Below, piece by piece: positions 44,212 to 55,559 of a stretch of DNA of 64,000 bases (the stretch's first letter is position 1; the number at the start of each line of letters is the position of its first letter). Where the stretch lies: contig NC_054389.1 in the NCBI RefSeq assembly GCF_001625195.1, positions 11,838,520 to 11,902,519 on the forward strand, read 5' to 3'. This DNA comes from Drechmeria coniospora. Taxonomy: Eukaryota; Ascomycota; Sordariomycetes; Hypocreales; Ophiocordycipitaceae. The notes below the pieces were generated by a model that saw only the letters and a program-made list of their open reading frames with translations, was not told the origin of the DNA and made no database searches. Made by a program: the position numbers and the translations under genes.

Positions 44212-45415
44212 TCAGTCAGAACTATGCTCTAATTCAGCTGAAGAAAGGGATGAAGTGCCATATCTGAAGTAATCTTGGATGCTTGCCGTGACAAAACAAA
44301 GGCCCAGCAAGCAGGGATAGAAACCAGCCCCTGAAGGAAATAGCAGCTTGATGCAACTACCAACCAGGAAATCAATGAGAATCATGACAACTATAACAGC
44401 GTTGGCTGAACTATATGCTACAATGGCAACAATGGCAGTTGCATGACACACTTGCCTGAAAGATACGACATTGGATCGTTCCCAAAAGCACCATAGGGAA
44501 CACAAACACTCGCTGTCATAAGACAACGGGAGAATGCAACCCTCAGCAGGCCAGTGACTTGCTCCAGACAATTCAACATTGTACTGGCGGAATGAGAAGA
44601 TATCGCACTCAAATGAAACCTGAACCATTTACGCAAGTTTGGCGATCGGCATTCATCCGATATGAGCCCATTACTGTTTGGAGATGATCTAGCAATCGCA
44701 ATCTTTGCAGTAAATACAATGAATGCCATCTACAGAGGCTGCCACCCACGAGGCGAACACGGTGACGATCCGAGAGTCAACCCAGGATACGAGCTCGGAA
44801 ACAAACTCCATTTACGGATCTCATGTGTCTTATGCGCACACCTTAATTGCACAACGCATGTCCAAACGGATGCTCGATACAATGTTTCCCTGTTAGGATC
44901 TCACCCGTGCTTGGCATACGAACTCTCTGAATGAAAGGCCAAGACGAACTACACGGATGAACGAACCATCGTTGTGGGACCAAACAGAAATACCTTACTA
45001 GAATGCAGGACGATTCGGGTAATCAACGCAACCTGCAACAGCCAAAACTGCCACGCATACGGGTTTGGCAAGGTCCTCGAATAGTCGAAAAGCATCAGTA
45101 CGTGCAGTAGGGAAGAACGAAACCCTCGGCTGTACCAGGACCTGTATAGGCACTAGGGTGCAATGGTAAGAGTTGTAAATAATATCCTCGTCATGATTGT
45201 TCGACGCACATAAAAGTAAACGCCCGGGAATAGTGAAAAACTATGGAAGACCGAGAGATCATGAAGCACAACGCAATACTGTCGAATGATAACTTGCACA
45301 CGGTAATATCGGACCCGTAGCAGCAGCAAAAGAATACCCAGGAATAAGAGCATACTCGACACATGGTACAGAAAAACTCTTGCAATTTGAAGAGAGGCAG
45401 TGGGAAGCATGGCAC
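44212..45415 (-). pseudogene. Relic of a membrane-protein gene, structure unresolved
   Basis: Minus-strand frames here are less AT-rich than the surroundings and encode hydrophobic helices: VFLYHVSSMLLFLGILLLLL at ~45370, and ANAVIVVMILIDFLVG plus FYPCLLGLCFVTAS at ~44280-44400. Stops and frame changes interrupt them. I could not join them with convincing splice sites. A decayed multi-pass membrane protein is the simplest reading; a gene with several introns remains possible. Confidence 0.3.
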
Positions 45416-45469
45416 GGACTAGGCAATCAAAAGTACTGTTTGCAACAGCAGGATATGCTAGTTGGTCGG

Positions 45470-45800
45470 ACCTGTCAATTGACGGTACGGCCAGTCGACT
45501 GCTTCATCGACTTGATACTACTAGTACCGGTGGTGCTATGGCAGGAAAACGGCTGGCAGTAGTACTGCCGCACGGTGACTGCTGCAGCAGTGTCGGATTG
45601 TTCCCAGTCGATGGTACGATCGACTGCTTGGTCGATAGTACGATCCGTCGACTGACTATGCGGTCGACTTGACACTACTGGTGTTGGTAGTACCATAGCA
45701 GTGTACTGACTGGCAGAAGCACTGCGGCCAGTAGCTGCAAGTAGCTGCATAGGATAGTATCCTGTTGGCGTAATCGTGCTAGTATAAATACAAAGAAATT
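45470..45800 (+). repeat. Dispersed repeat family A, copy 1
   Basis: Contains GTCAATTGACGGTAC, duplicated GGCTGGCAGTAGTACTGC-type subunits, the palindrome AGGATAGTATCCT (45751-45763) and ends near AGTATAAATA. Confidence 0.7.
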
Positions 45801-46343
45801 TAACAAAAACTACTACAAGTTGGCAAACGACGAACTGGGAATAAATTGAGGTATGTTGTCTACAAGAGGGTTACAGATAAGCACGAGTTCAAGGACCCTT
45901 AACAGAACGGAGGTAAGTCATAGCCAACAGCTGGTATTGGACGTCTAGATCATGTGACATGGCGTCAATGCATTAATCTCGAGACATTTAGATGGCTTAC
46001 TGCGCTCTTCAGACTGTCCAACTCGAGATTATTTCGTATGTGGAGTGTCCTGAGCGTTGGATATGGGACGATGGGTACCTCTGTTGGACATTGATTAGGG
46101 TATTCCTTAGATTACGAGTATTCCTATTTACATGAAAGTGCATGAACTTGCAGAAACTGAAAATTTTCTTCTATTCAAACTAAAATTTGCAAATCGTTCC
46201 GCGATACCACGCAATATAGCTTTTCGTGCCAATGTAATGCAACAAGATACATACAAGTATTGATACGCATTACTTGCCATCTCTATCATACATTTGTCGA
46301 CATGGCAAATATATAACAACAATATAGTTAAGTATTTGGAGCA

Positions 46344-46564
46344 TAGATAAGACTGGTTGAAATCCTCGTCTTGTTTAAGTGAGTGGGAATTGGGAATCAT
46401 ATCCCCTAATTATACTTCTAGCTAACTAGGTAGATAATCCAACCTTATTTTATAGTTACAATCGTATAAGGCGGATTAACTCCTTTACTGATCGGTTGGG
46501 CCTATATTGGTAGGTGTAATATGGCTGTAACCTGAAGTAGGTATTACCCTTTGCTTAGGTCCAT
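46344..46564 (+). repeat. Dispersed repeat family B, copy 1
   Basis: Direct relative of 48596-48814. Both begin TAGATAAGACTGGTTGAAAT and share ACAATCGTATAAGG and a final TCCAT-containing block in the same order. Confidence 0.8.
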
Positions 46565-46845
46565 CCAACACCTTCGAGGCCGGCCCGTACAACTCAAAAA
46601 TGTAACATTTCCTCAATGCATAGTCTACAACGACCTAGTCAAGACAGAAGTAATAGGCCAACTAAGCCAAATGCAAGTATCAGGTAGAATTTATTGCCGT
46701 TCGAGAATATAGTATTACAGGCACAGTAGGGTAATAAGCAACAATGTTCCTTGCAGTACAAGTGTAAAGGACAACGTAGGACAGTACTAGCAGTTTCAAC
46801 AGCCATAACAGTCGCAGCAGTTACAATAGCCGCGGCGGCTTTGTA

Positions 46846-47231
46846 AAAAATACTTTACAAGACTACCCAAATAGGATATCTATCCTGTAGGCTGCTACTT
46901 GCGGCTGCTGACCGCAGTACTGCCGGTTAATACACTACTGTGATCAATATCTGTTGTGCTAAGCGTGCCAAGTCGACCAAGAGTCGATTGATTGTACCAT
47001 TAATTGGCATCAATTCTACACTGCTACTAGCAGTCATTGTACTACTGCTAGCCGTTTTAGTACTATGGGACTACTAGTACCAGTAGTACCAAGTTGAGCA
47101 AGCAGTCGACCAGCCGTACAGTCAATGGAACATACCGACCAACCAGTCGTACAGACCAACTGACTGTAAGACCAACGAGTTGTCCATACCAACAAGTCGC
47201 ATGGATCAACCTGTACCTACTGGCGCGTAGG
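46846..47231 (-). repeat. Dispersed repeat family A, copy 2 (inverted)
   Basis: Reverse orientation: AGACTACCCAAATAGGAT, variant palindrome AGGATATCTATCCT, then TACTGCCGG and GTCGACC blocks, ending TGTACCTACTGGCGCGTAG. Confidence 0.7.
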
Positions 47232-47277
47232 TAATTACCCTGACTACTAACAGCTCGTTACTGCTATTAAAAAAGCT

Positions 47278-47542
47278 AGTATTTATAGCAGTAAGACTAC
47301 TCAAATAGGATGCTATCCTCTGCTGCTACTTACAGCTACTGGCCGCCGTACTACTGCCAGCCAGTATAATACTATAGCACTACCAGTACCAGCAGTATCA
47401 AGTCGATGCAGTCAACCGATCGTACCATCGACGAAGCAGTCGACTGGCCATACTGTCAATTGACCGTACTGACCAACCAGTTGTACAAACCAACTGACTG
47501 TACAAACCAACGAGTCGCATAGACCGACTGTACCTACAGGCG
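47278..47542 (-). repeat. Dispersed repeat family A, copy 3 (inverted)
   Basis: Begins AGTATTTATAGC, has AGGATGCTATCCT at 47307-47319, and ends TGTACCTACAGGCGCGTAG, the same end as copy 2. Confidence 0.75.
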
Positions 47543-48595
47543 CGTAGTTTGTTCATTCGACAATAGAAGCAGCTAGACTACTGATATGTGCAGTCGTTAA
47601 TATACTGATCGAGGTACTACCTCTTATGTACAAATAGTCCCAACTTTCCGGTACTACCTCTTACGAATAAATAGTTCTAACTTGCCGGTACTTCTCTTGG
47701 ATAAAACATCACATATCAAATTCTTCAAATTCATACTTCTTGCTCAGTTTCCAACCAGTATATTCTATTGTTTCCAATAGTTCTTTATATACCCTAGTCC
47801 GTGCAATACTTGCTACTGCCTCTCTGCATATTGCAAGACTATGAACTAAACTATTGTGTTTCGTCTCGTTTTGTAGTAGTTGACCTGGCGGACTACCGAA
47901 ATAAGCCGTTCTAAGGGGGGGGGGGAGTTATAGGCACAATACGGCTACTCGAAGATGGTGATTTCTCTAACTTTGCAATAAGGTTCAGCATAATGTCAGT
48001 AATACATAAACCAAAACAAAGAGTGCGAGGATATCTTATAACAAACACTATAGGAAAAGCAAATGATATATATATATCTAGGTCTTACGGACAAGACTAC
48101 CGGGAGAAGGGCATCGTATTACGTCCTATCGCAATCCAGCTTTCGAGATTAGGCTACCAGTACAAAACCCGTCTGTGTTAATTGGAGATACAAGGCAGTC
48201 GAGCCGCGGGGGTTGTTCACTTACGACTAAGTAAACAGCCGTAACATCGATCGATCAATAAGATGGATCCATAAATAATTACTCGGTACCGAGTCAACTC
48301 GGTTTGTATATTAAGACAATGTAAAACACTTTACTCCGATACTAGTGAACATCGAGTAAACATCGATAGCAATAAATCACCTTCATATCACTCATTAGGT
48401 AGGTAGGTAGTCGGCGTTCATACAATACACGCTTGTTATCTAACACCTACAATTATTAGTTACGGTCTACAACCCGTTACTAACGTAAAATTCGGCATAC
48501 TGTTCAGAGGCGCCCTGAACTTTCTACCAGTACAGCCCGGATTCTAGGTTGATCTCTTAGGAAAGCTCATAACAAGATAGTTACTTTCTGGAATG

Positions 48596-48814
48596 TAGAT
48601 AAGACTGGTTGAAATCCTTCTCTTGTTAAAGTAGGTGGGAATCGTATCCCCTATATATAGTTCTAACTAGCTGCTGGATAGTAGGCTGTTCAACCTTACG
48701 TTATAGGTACAATCGTATAAGGTGGATTATGTCCTCACCTGATTAGTTGACCATATATTGGTGGCTGTAACATGGCTACAACCTTCATATGATACTTTCC
48801 TTGGGTCAAGTCCA
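48596..48814 (+). repeat. Dispersed repeat family B, copy 2
   Basis: Second copy of the element at 46344, same orientation, many substitutions. Directly abuts family A copy 4. Confidence 0.8.
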
Positions 48815-48985
48815 TTAGTGCCACAGTAGTATTCTGGCTCGCAGTAATACTACGGCTAGTAGTTGCTAGTAGCAGTAAGGTAGTATACTGGCTGGCAGTA
48901 GTACCGCTGGCAGTAGCTACAAGTAGCAGCATACAGGATAGTATCCTGTTTGGGTAATCTGACTATTATTAATACTAGCATTTTC
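48815..48985 (+). repeat. Dispersed repeat family A, copy 4 (truncated)
   Basis: Contains repeated TGGCTGGCAGTAGTACCG-type sequence and AGGATAGTATCCT at 48936-48948, then GTTTGGGTAATCT. Confidence 0.7.
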
Positions 48986-50564
48986 TAAAACCATTTAACA
49001 ACATATATAGCAGCTACACCGGCTACAGCAGTTGTAACAGGCCCAGTCCCTCAATTTAACAACCCACAGGCCATCTATCAGAGATATAGTACAGATAGTA
49101 ATAATTGGTACTTGACGCAAGTGAATACAAGCAATACAGAAACACAAAAGGCTAAAAACATACCATTATGGTATTCTTAAGCTAAGTACAATTGGTATCT
49201 TAATTGGAAGCAAATGGGAAATCAGTATAGAATGTACACTGGCTCAGAGATTGGTCTACAGAAGATATGATAGCATATATTGATTGTGATAAGGCTGAAA
49301 CCGACTGCCTTGATGTCGAAATCGCTAATGTAATTTTATTAGCCTCTTCTAACTAGGCAAGATATTAATGGAATCTGGAGAGATATTTAGGAAGATATTT
49401 ACAGTACGGAGTAGGAACAATAAGAATTATATCGGAGATATTACTTGTCTGTACTTTTTGTATTGCGTAAGTGCTAGTTTTATGGCGGGGCGTTGTGTGG
49501 CGCTAGGTGAATTGATGTATAAATAATGGAGAAAACGGTTTGCATAATTTGGAATACCAGTTTGTACTAAACTGGACTACGAACAAGGACACTACAGTTT
49601 GTGTGGACTTTGTTGGTATCATATGTTGCGATAATTACTCTATAAATTACGAATGAAATGACTAGGTAAAATGACCACTAATAGCACAATTAGCATATAA
49701 TAATTTAATTACCGAAAGCACTAAGGTAGATTCATAGTACTTTGGAGCAAATTGAAACCGTTTTCAGTAGTATCTTTGCATAATTTCGGGTGTTAAAGTG
49801 CAAGGGTATAATTAAAGGGATATTCCAAATGCATAGAAGCTGTGCAAAGAAATAACACACTAACTGGATTTGTTAGAAAACGAATAGCTACTTACAATAA
49901 TAAGAAAGTATAGTCTTGTTCAAGCGAGACATAGTTTACACTTGCTTATAAGTACTCCGATAACAAATAAAGACAATACAACTAAATAACAATTTAGACT
50001 ACAGTACAAAAATCTTGGACCTTTCAAAGTCAAACGAGTCATTTCAAAAGCCAATTGTAAACATTTACTACCAAGCATAAACTATGCATAGGGTCGATCC
50101 ACATCTTACTCTTGGAACCAGCGCCAAGGAACGTCCACCCATATTATTACGAATTGAAACAGAAATCGAAGCGGAGTATACTCTGTACTCCGTAATGTAA
50201 ACCAGATTGTTAACGCAAGAAAACTTGGTTACAAACAAGAATACCTTGTTGAATAGTAGGATAACGGACCAGAATAAAATACTTAGGAGTTACTTCAGGA
50301 TCTACTCCGTAACTTGTTACTAATTATTACTTCCAAGTATAATAGTATTATTAGCGCTACTGACTAAGTCAAAATACACCTATAAAGACAGCCATTCCCT
50401 CGGCCTAAAGCCATTAAATCAGAGAAATCAACAATTGCTTCGTTATCCAAACTATACTTATAAGTACAACATCGATATACATAAGTATACATATATACGC
50501 ACAAAAAAATCTCGATTCACAACAAGTTTCTGCCAATAGAGCCGCTACATCCCGGGCAAGTAAG

Positions 50565-50993
50565 ATGCTGTCTTTTATTTTAATCTTAATGTCCGTTGCG
50601 CAGGCACTAAGTTCCGACGGACACGTCTGTATATACGAAAATAATTCTTTGTTACCTCCGGGAGTTAAAAAATGTTGTACGGTCGACCCAGTCATTAAGA
50701 AGGAGTTCGAGAGCCAGTTCCTTGAGGCAGAGGTTGATTGGATACCGGCAATGTTCATTCCCTTAACGGCAAATCGTGAGAAATACCAGTGCCGACCGCT
50801 TAACAATAAACCTCAGCCGAGCGGCAGAGCTCTCTGGTACGGAGTCTTGAGTACTGATGAGCCAGATGGTATTCTTTGGACTCAACGCTGCAGCTCTGAT
50901 GCAAACTCTCGGAAGCTAGCTCAGGCCCTGAAATGCCCAGGTGATAATGGGCGAGTTCCCAGGGAGCGCATGCCTGAGATGCACTGGTTTTAG
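50565..50993 (+). CDS. Small secreted cysteine-containing protein, effector candidate
   Basis: 142 codons inside the AT-rich block, but with normal codon composition and few TA-biased codons. MLSFILILMSVAQALSS is a good signal peptide. The mature part has Cys22, 37, 38, 76, 109 and 124 (CCTVDPVIKKEFESQF, WTQRCSSDANS), an even number suited to disulphides. I do not recognise a family. An alternative 3' end uses a 53-nt intron 50941-50993 (GTGATA ... TTTTAG), which replaces the last 17 residues by 26 and ends at 51073. The unspliced end is simply the longest frame, so the C-terminus is uncertain. Isolation, size and signal peptide fit an effector; function is not known. Confidence 0.55.
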   Translation: MLSFILILMSVAQALSSDGHVCIYENNSLLPPGVKKCCTVDPVIKKEFESQFLEAEVDWIPAMFIPLTANREKYQCRPLNNKPQPSGRALWYGVLSTDEPDGILWTQRCSSDANSRKLAQALKCPGDNGRVPRERMPEMHWF

Positions 50994-51196
50994 ACTTTGG
51001 CGACCCGGGCCGGCGTCCGGGTACTACAGTACGGCTCGAGATATGCTTGAACGTCTCCGCTGGCTTACAGTAACCGTATGGAAGTGGGAGCTGTTAAGGT
51101 TATTATCTTGCGGCAGAGTTACGGGCAGCCTGGAAACCGCCTTTTCCAGGCCATACAATGGAAGGAATCCTTTTGTTATGTTAGAATTGTTACCAT

Positions 51197-51290
51197 ACTA
51201 GTATTTGTACTAGAAAGACTATACAAACAGGATACTATCCTATACTACTACTAGCAGTTACTGGCCGAAGTACTACTTGCAATTTGCAGA
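51197..51290 (-). repeat. Dispersed repeat family A, copy 5 (fragment)
   Basis: Inverted fragment with ACTATACAAACAGGATAC, AGGATACTATCCT (51229-51241) and GTTACTGGCCGAAGTACTAC. Confidence 0.65.
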
Positions 51291-51504
51291 GAGGCAGTGC
51301 AAGGATTACAAGGACGAGGTAATGAACTAGCTTTTTAGTAACAGTAAAAGGTGCGCCAGTTAGTAACTGGCCTAAAGTCAATTGAAGAATTGAAGTTGAA
51401 GAATTAAAATAATAAGAATAGCGTGCAATAATGCATCCAAGTACGATGTTCTATCTAAGAAAGTGCCGGATAGGTATGACTTTTTACTTTTTAGAGGCCG
51501 TATC

Positions 51505-52125
51505 TCGATTGGTAGAAACTGTTGAGATCAAGATTCAGTTGTCGGTTTGTTCCGAACATTCTATTAATCTGTGCATTTAGCAACTTCGAATGATCTGTTG
51601 GTCTATAGAGTCGATGCGTCCGAACGACATATTGGTCCATTTAGCTGGTAAGACTAAATAGTATATTGTTCCACTTGGTCGATATATCTGAATGATATCT
51701 GAATGATCTGATGGCGCGGTTGACTGTCTCTACGATCAACTTGGCACTGCTGGTGCTAGTCATACTCTAGCAGTGGCATGGCCTGCAGTAATACTGCCGC
51801 ACGGCGACTGCTTGTGGCAGTACGAGATTGTTCCCAGTCGATAGTATGATCGACTTGATCCTATTCGCACTGGTAGTACCGTAGTATTATGTTGGCTCGC
51901 AGTAATACTGGCGACTGTTGCCTGCTGGTAGCAGTGTGGCAGTACCGTGATGATGGTACGATGAGTCGACGGACCCTGGCATTCGATTCAATACCACTTG
52001 AACTGGGTACTACTATAGCAGTGTCTTGGCTGGCAGTAGTACTGCGGCCAAGTGGCAGCGTATTTAAATGATATCCTATTTGGGTAGTCTTGCCAGTATA
52101 AATACTAGTATTGTGGCACTCCTGG
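51505..52125 (+). repeat. Dispersed repeat family A, copy 6 (long)
   Basis: Opens CTCGATTGGTAGA like copy 7 and carries three GGCTNGCAGTAGTACTG-type subunits. It has a degenerate ATGATATCCT in place of the palindrome and ends CAGTATAAATACTAGTATT. Confidence 0.7.
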
Positions 52126-52607
52126 AAGCCGTTACACTGCTACAGTACTACCAGCACCAGCAGTAAGAAGTCGACCAAGCGTCAATTGATTGTATCTACA
52201 AACAAATCGTACCGGCTAACCTACATCTACAGATTAATGGACAAGATGCCAAGAACAAGTAGATACGGACGTATGCAATCACTTATGCCTTTTGTCGCTG
52301 CAGATTTTCCAACTCTTTTGTGACGAGCCTCTTGAACTGCCTCTTCCAAGTATGCAAAGTCTCAACGAACCATCTCTACGCCTCGTTCCCAAAGTTGCTT
52401 CTTGCGTGCGACGAAGGCACATGAACATGTTTGATCGCCTCGTCTACCTTTCCAGCCGAAGACGGTCTATGATTAGCCCCTCAGTCAACTCTTCGTCCCG
52501 CTCCAGGCGCGGCTTTGTTCCGTTGACGGGGAAGAGGGAAATCTCAAGACCCTGGTCGCGAATTAAGGCCGTAGTAACAACACGACCATTTATATGCAAG
52601 AGGTAGT

Positions 52608-52960
52608 AACTCGATTGGTAGAGTATGCTTAGATCAAGAGCTAGTCATCCGTCGTTCCGACTAATCTATTGATCTACTGTATGCATTCATGGAGTGCAAA
52701 CGATCTGTTGGTCGATACTCGACAAGTCCGAATCCTCGGTTGGTCAAACAGTCGATTAGAGTGTACAGTTGGTTGGTACGGTCAATTGACAGTACTATCG
52801 ATCGACTGTGCGATCGACTTGACACTTCTGGTATTACCGGTAGTCCTGGGGTAGTGCACTGGCTGAAAGTAGTACTGAGGCCAGCAACTGCTGTAGCAGT
52901 TTAGGATGGTATCCTATTTGGGTAGTCTTTGTAGTATAAATACCAGTATTGTCAACAACC
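52608..52960 (+). repeat. Dispersed repeat family A, copy 7
   Basis: Opens ACTCGATTGGTAGA, has ACGATCTGTTGGTC, GTCAATTGACAGTAC, the variant palindrome AGGATGGTATCCT and ends AGTATAAATACCAGTATTGT. Confidence 0.7.
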
Positions 52961-53293
52961 ACAACCCGGATCTCAGCAAGGGAGACTGGTTCTACGTACT
53001 GGAATTGGCAAGGATGTGTTGAAAATACTGAGATTTATATCAGCAAGATACAGAAGGAGGCAAGTTATGGTCATGCACAAGGTTCACAGCAGAGAGCACG
53101 GAGAGTTTACAGCAGATGAGACAAAACTACAGTACATGATAAGGAAGATAAACAAGGATACAGACGGCCGCAAAGATGGATTCCTTCTTCTCCTTTCTAG
53201 CTCTATATTATTGAGTCCATGCACACTCTTGCGGCGCCTCGAGCCTGACTGTGAAACGGCACGGCCAAGTCATTCAGCCTACCCTGTAGTCAT

Positions 53294-53587
53294 TCAGCCT
53301 ACCCGGTTGACTCTATGTCCTACTGGGCTATCACAACGTCCTCTTTCATGGATCAGTGCGCCGAGCAACGATTTGTATCGCGCGATTTCGGCCGTCTGCG
53401 TCGTCATCTTGGTCTTGGAAAATTCAGCATGTCCCATGTCGACACAGCCTAATAATGTTCCTACGGCGCAGCGACGCAGACCTTTTCCAATCCTGTCGAG
53501 CCAATATGAGGAGTCGTCGCCCTCCATGACAGCCGTGGCCGCAATGAAAGGTACATTTTCATGCCAACTGTTGTAATACAAATTCAA
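53294..53587 (-). pseudogene. Coding-like relic at right edge of AT-rich block
   Basis: A 97-codon minus-strand frame with protein-like stretches (MEGDDSSYWLDRIGKGL, AEFSKTKMTTQTAEIARYKS) but no complete domain. Part of it has a degenerate counterpart near 44090-44215 on the left edge (shared AACGATTTGT and GTCGTCAT ... AAAATTCAG). It is probably a fragment of a repeated gene or transposon. Confidence 0.3.
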
Positions 53588-53611
53588 TTCGCCGTGGTAT
53601 CATAGAATCCC

Positions 53612-55169
53612 TCACATTTCCTCATGCACCGTCCCGGCCTTTGCAATTGCCGCGTTGGCGACATGCCAGTCCTCCAACTTGACCTCTCCCGACCAAGCCT
53701 CTCCACCATACGACGGACTCCTTGGGCCATCCCCCTTCCTGCCACGCGTCCGGGGCAGCTCAATTTTCGTCGACCACGTTTCGACGGCACGATACTTGGC
53801 CACTTCGAGATGCAGACCGGATTCCACATGGTGCGCTCGTAGCAGAATGCCTATCGAAAACCAAACGTCGTTGGCGTCGGCCAGCAAGGAGGGATGCGGG
53901 GGTTCCGGGTGACGGCGACGTACCTCGAATCTCGAATTGATCGTTGAATTGCGAGCCGTGCAGGTGTTGGGTGATGACCACCCTCCCGAGACTCCGCAGG
54001 GACGGCCTGTCGGTGCCAAATATCCTCGTCAGATTCACATTCATCTGCGCAAACGAGCCACCGTCGGGACTCCGGAAGAGCGTCACGTTGGCACTCGGAC
54101 GGCCGAAATGGATGCCAATCCTGCCGTATGCTCCCGCCCACCAGTCGTCGGAGAGCTCGAGCCGCACGTTGAGATGGTCAAACCTGTCCTTGGAGTCCTC
54201 TGCCGTCACGACACGCAGCTTGCAGGCCCCTTGCCCGGCGGCGTGCTCGCAGGCGAGGCCGTGATTCGCGACCCAAGCGCCAACGACGGCGTCGCAGCGG
54301 CCATTGGACCCCTCTTCCCTCCGGTATGGCTTGGACACGGCAACGGCGGCTGAAGACGTGTCGTCAGCATCATTCCTCGACGACGGCGCGGGAAAATACG
54401 GCGCTCGGCGTGTCGTACCTGCGTCGTGAGCGTCGTGGTGGCCGCCGGCGTCGGCTCCAATCTCCGGCACCGACCTCGGGAGTCGCGCATGACTTCCCAG
54501 CACCATCGCGGCGCAGCCGACGAACAGGATGCTGTGGGCTTGCCGCATGGAAAAATCCAAAGACGGATCGTAGGCGCCGGCGCGTCCGGGTTCGTAGTTT
54601 GGATTGACCACGTAGCTGAACGGATCCGGCTCGTCCGGTCGAAAGGCAAAGGCGCCGTGGATGGCCGACGGCGGGATGGCACCGGCGACGGCAAACTCCC
54701 AGTTCAAGTGCACGGCCCTGTCGGCCGGGTAGATGTGAGGAATCCAATAGCCGTCGGGCATCCGATCCGGGTAGATGACGTAGACGAAACCGACGCTGCC
54801 CTCCCCCGAACCCCCTCTTCGGCCAAAGGCATAGTTCCTCGCCGTCCGACGACTTCGCGTGACGGACACGTAGGCCGAGTTGCCGGCGAAGCTCAGGTGA
54901 TGCTGCAGATTCGCGTCGTCCCCGCGGGGCGCGAAGCCCAGCTCGAAGACGTGGGCAGGATTTCGGTCCTCGCCGCGGAGGAAGACGCCGGCGGTGTTGG
55001 GGTCCCCAAAGTTGGCCACCTGGGTCGCAGGCAAGGCGACGCGCGTGCCATCGGGCATCTGGCCACGCCTGACCTTGCTCGGTGCCAGCCTCGGACCGGC
55101 TCGGGTTGCCGTGGGCGTCGCGTGGGCACACAGGGCCGAGGCGAGGAGCAGCGTCGTCGAAAGGCGCAT
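53612..55169 (-). CDS. Enterotoxin-A-like secreted ADP-ribosyltransferase
   Basis: Two exons, 55169-53924 and 53850-53612, 73-nt intron (GTACGT ... TCGATAG); 494 aa. The signal peptide MRLSTTLLLASALCAHA supports the start at 55169 over 55181. The catalytic domain resembles the heat-labile enterotoxin A chain family (PF01375), common in insect- and nematode-associated fungi: Arg65 in VFLRGEDRNP, the Ser-Val-Thr strand at 102-104 (NSAYVSVTRS), and Glu158 followed by AVAGAIPPSAI. The expected Glu-x-Glu is Asn156-Trp-Glu158 here, so the first Glu seems replaced. A second region (~285-494; CDAVVGAWVANHGLACEHAA, DDWWAGAYGRIGIHFG) follows a disordered linker. Upstream DNA holds a polypurine tract. 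ADP-ribosylating activity is not proven. It borders the AT-rich block. Confidence 0.8.
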
Positions 55170-55559
55170 CTCGCAAGGCACGGCGTCGACGGCCGACGAC
55201 GACGGAACGGCCGGGTGGCGATGGCGTATCGTACCGTCGTGACGACCCGTTGCGGCGCACGAGATGGCTGATTGCTCGGAAACACCACGTCACGGCCGAG
55301 AGGACACCCTAGGCAGGGGAAGACTGGTGGCCGTACGAGGGCCCGGTTACGGTGCTGGAGGTGCAGCCGGTGCGGCATGGCGAGGAGGGGGACATATGTT
55401 CGAAAGCCCATCTATAAGTACATTGCCCGGATGCGCGGGTACGCTTTGCGCACGCACACGCATAGAGGACCGTCAACATCTGGACAGGGTACACTCGAGG
55501 ACCCGAAGCGTTTGGCTCGTCGTGGCAGGCCGGCGTTTGGAACGGGACTCGGTTGGGTC

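Larger units (their letters stand above)
43900..53600. other. AT-rich, repeat-dense block
   Basis: Coding density and GC content fall abruptly after MDM10 and recover at the enterotoxin-like gene. Inside are seven copies of repeat family A, two of family B, two gene relics and one small secreted ORF. 47560-48590 and 48990-50560 are AT-rich with many TA steps and stops in every frame, and I see no gene. The picture resembles repeat-induced point mutation acting on transposon relics, but no dinucleotide index was computed. Confidence 0.7.
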
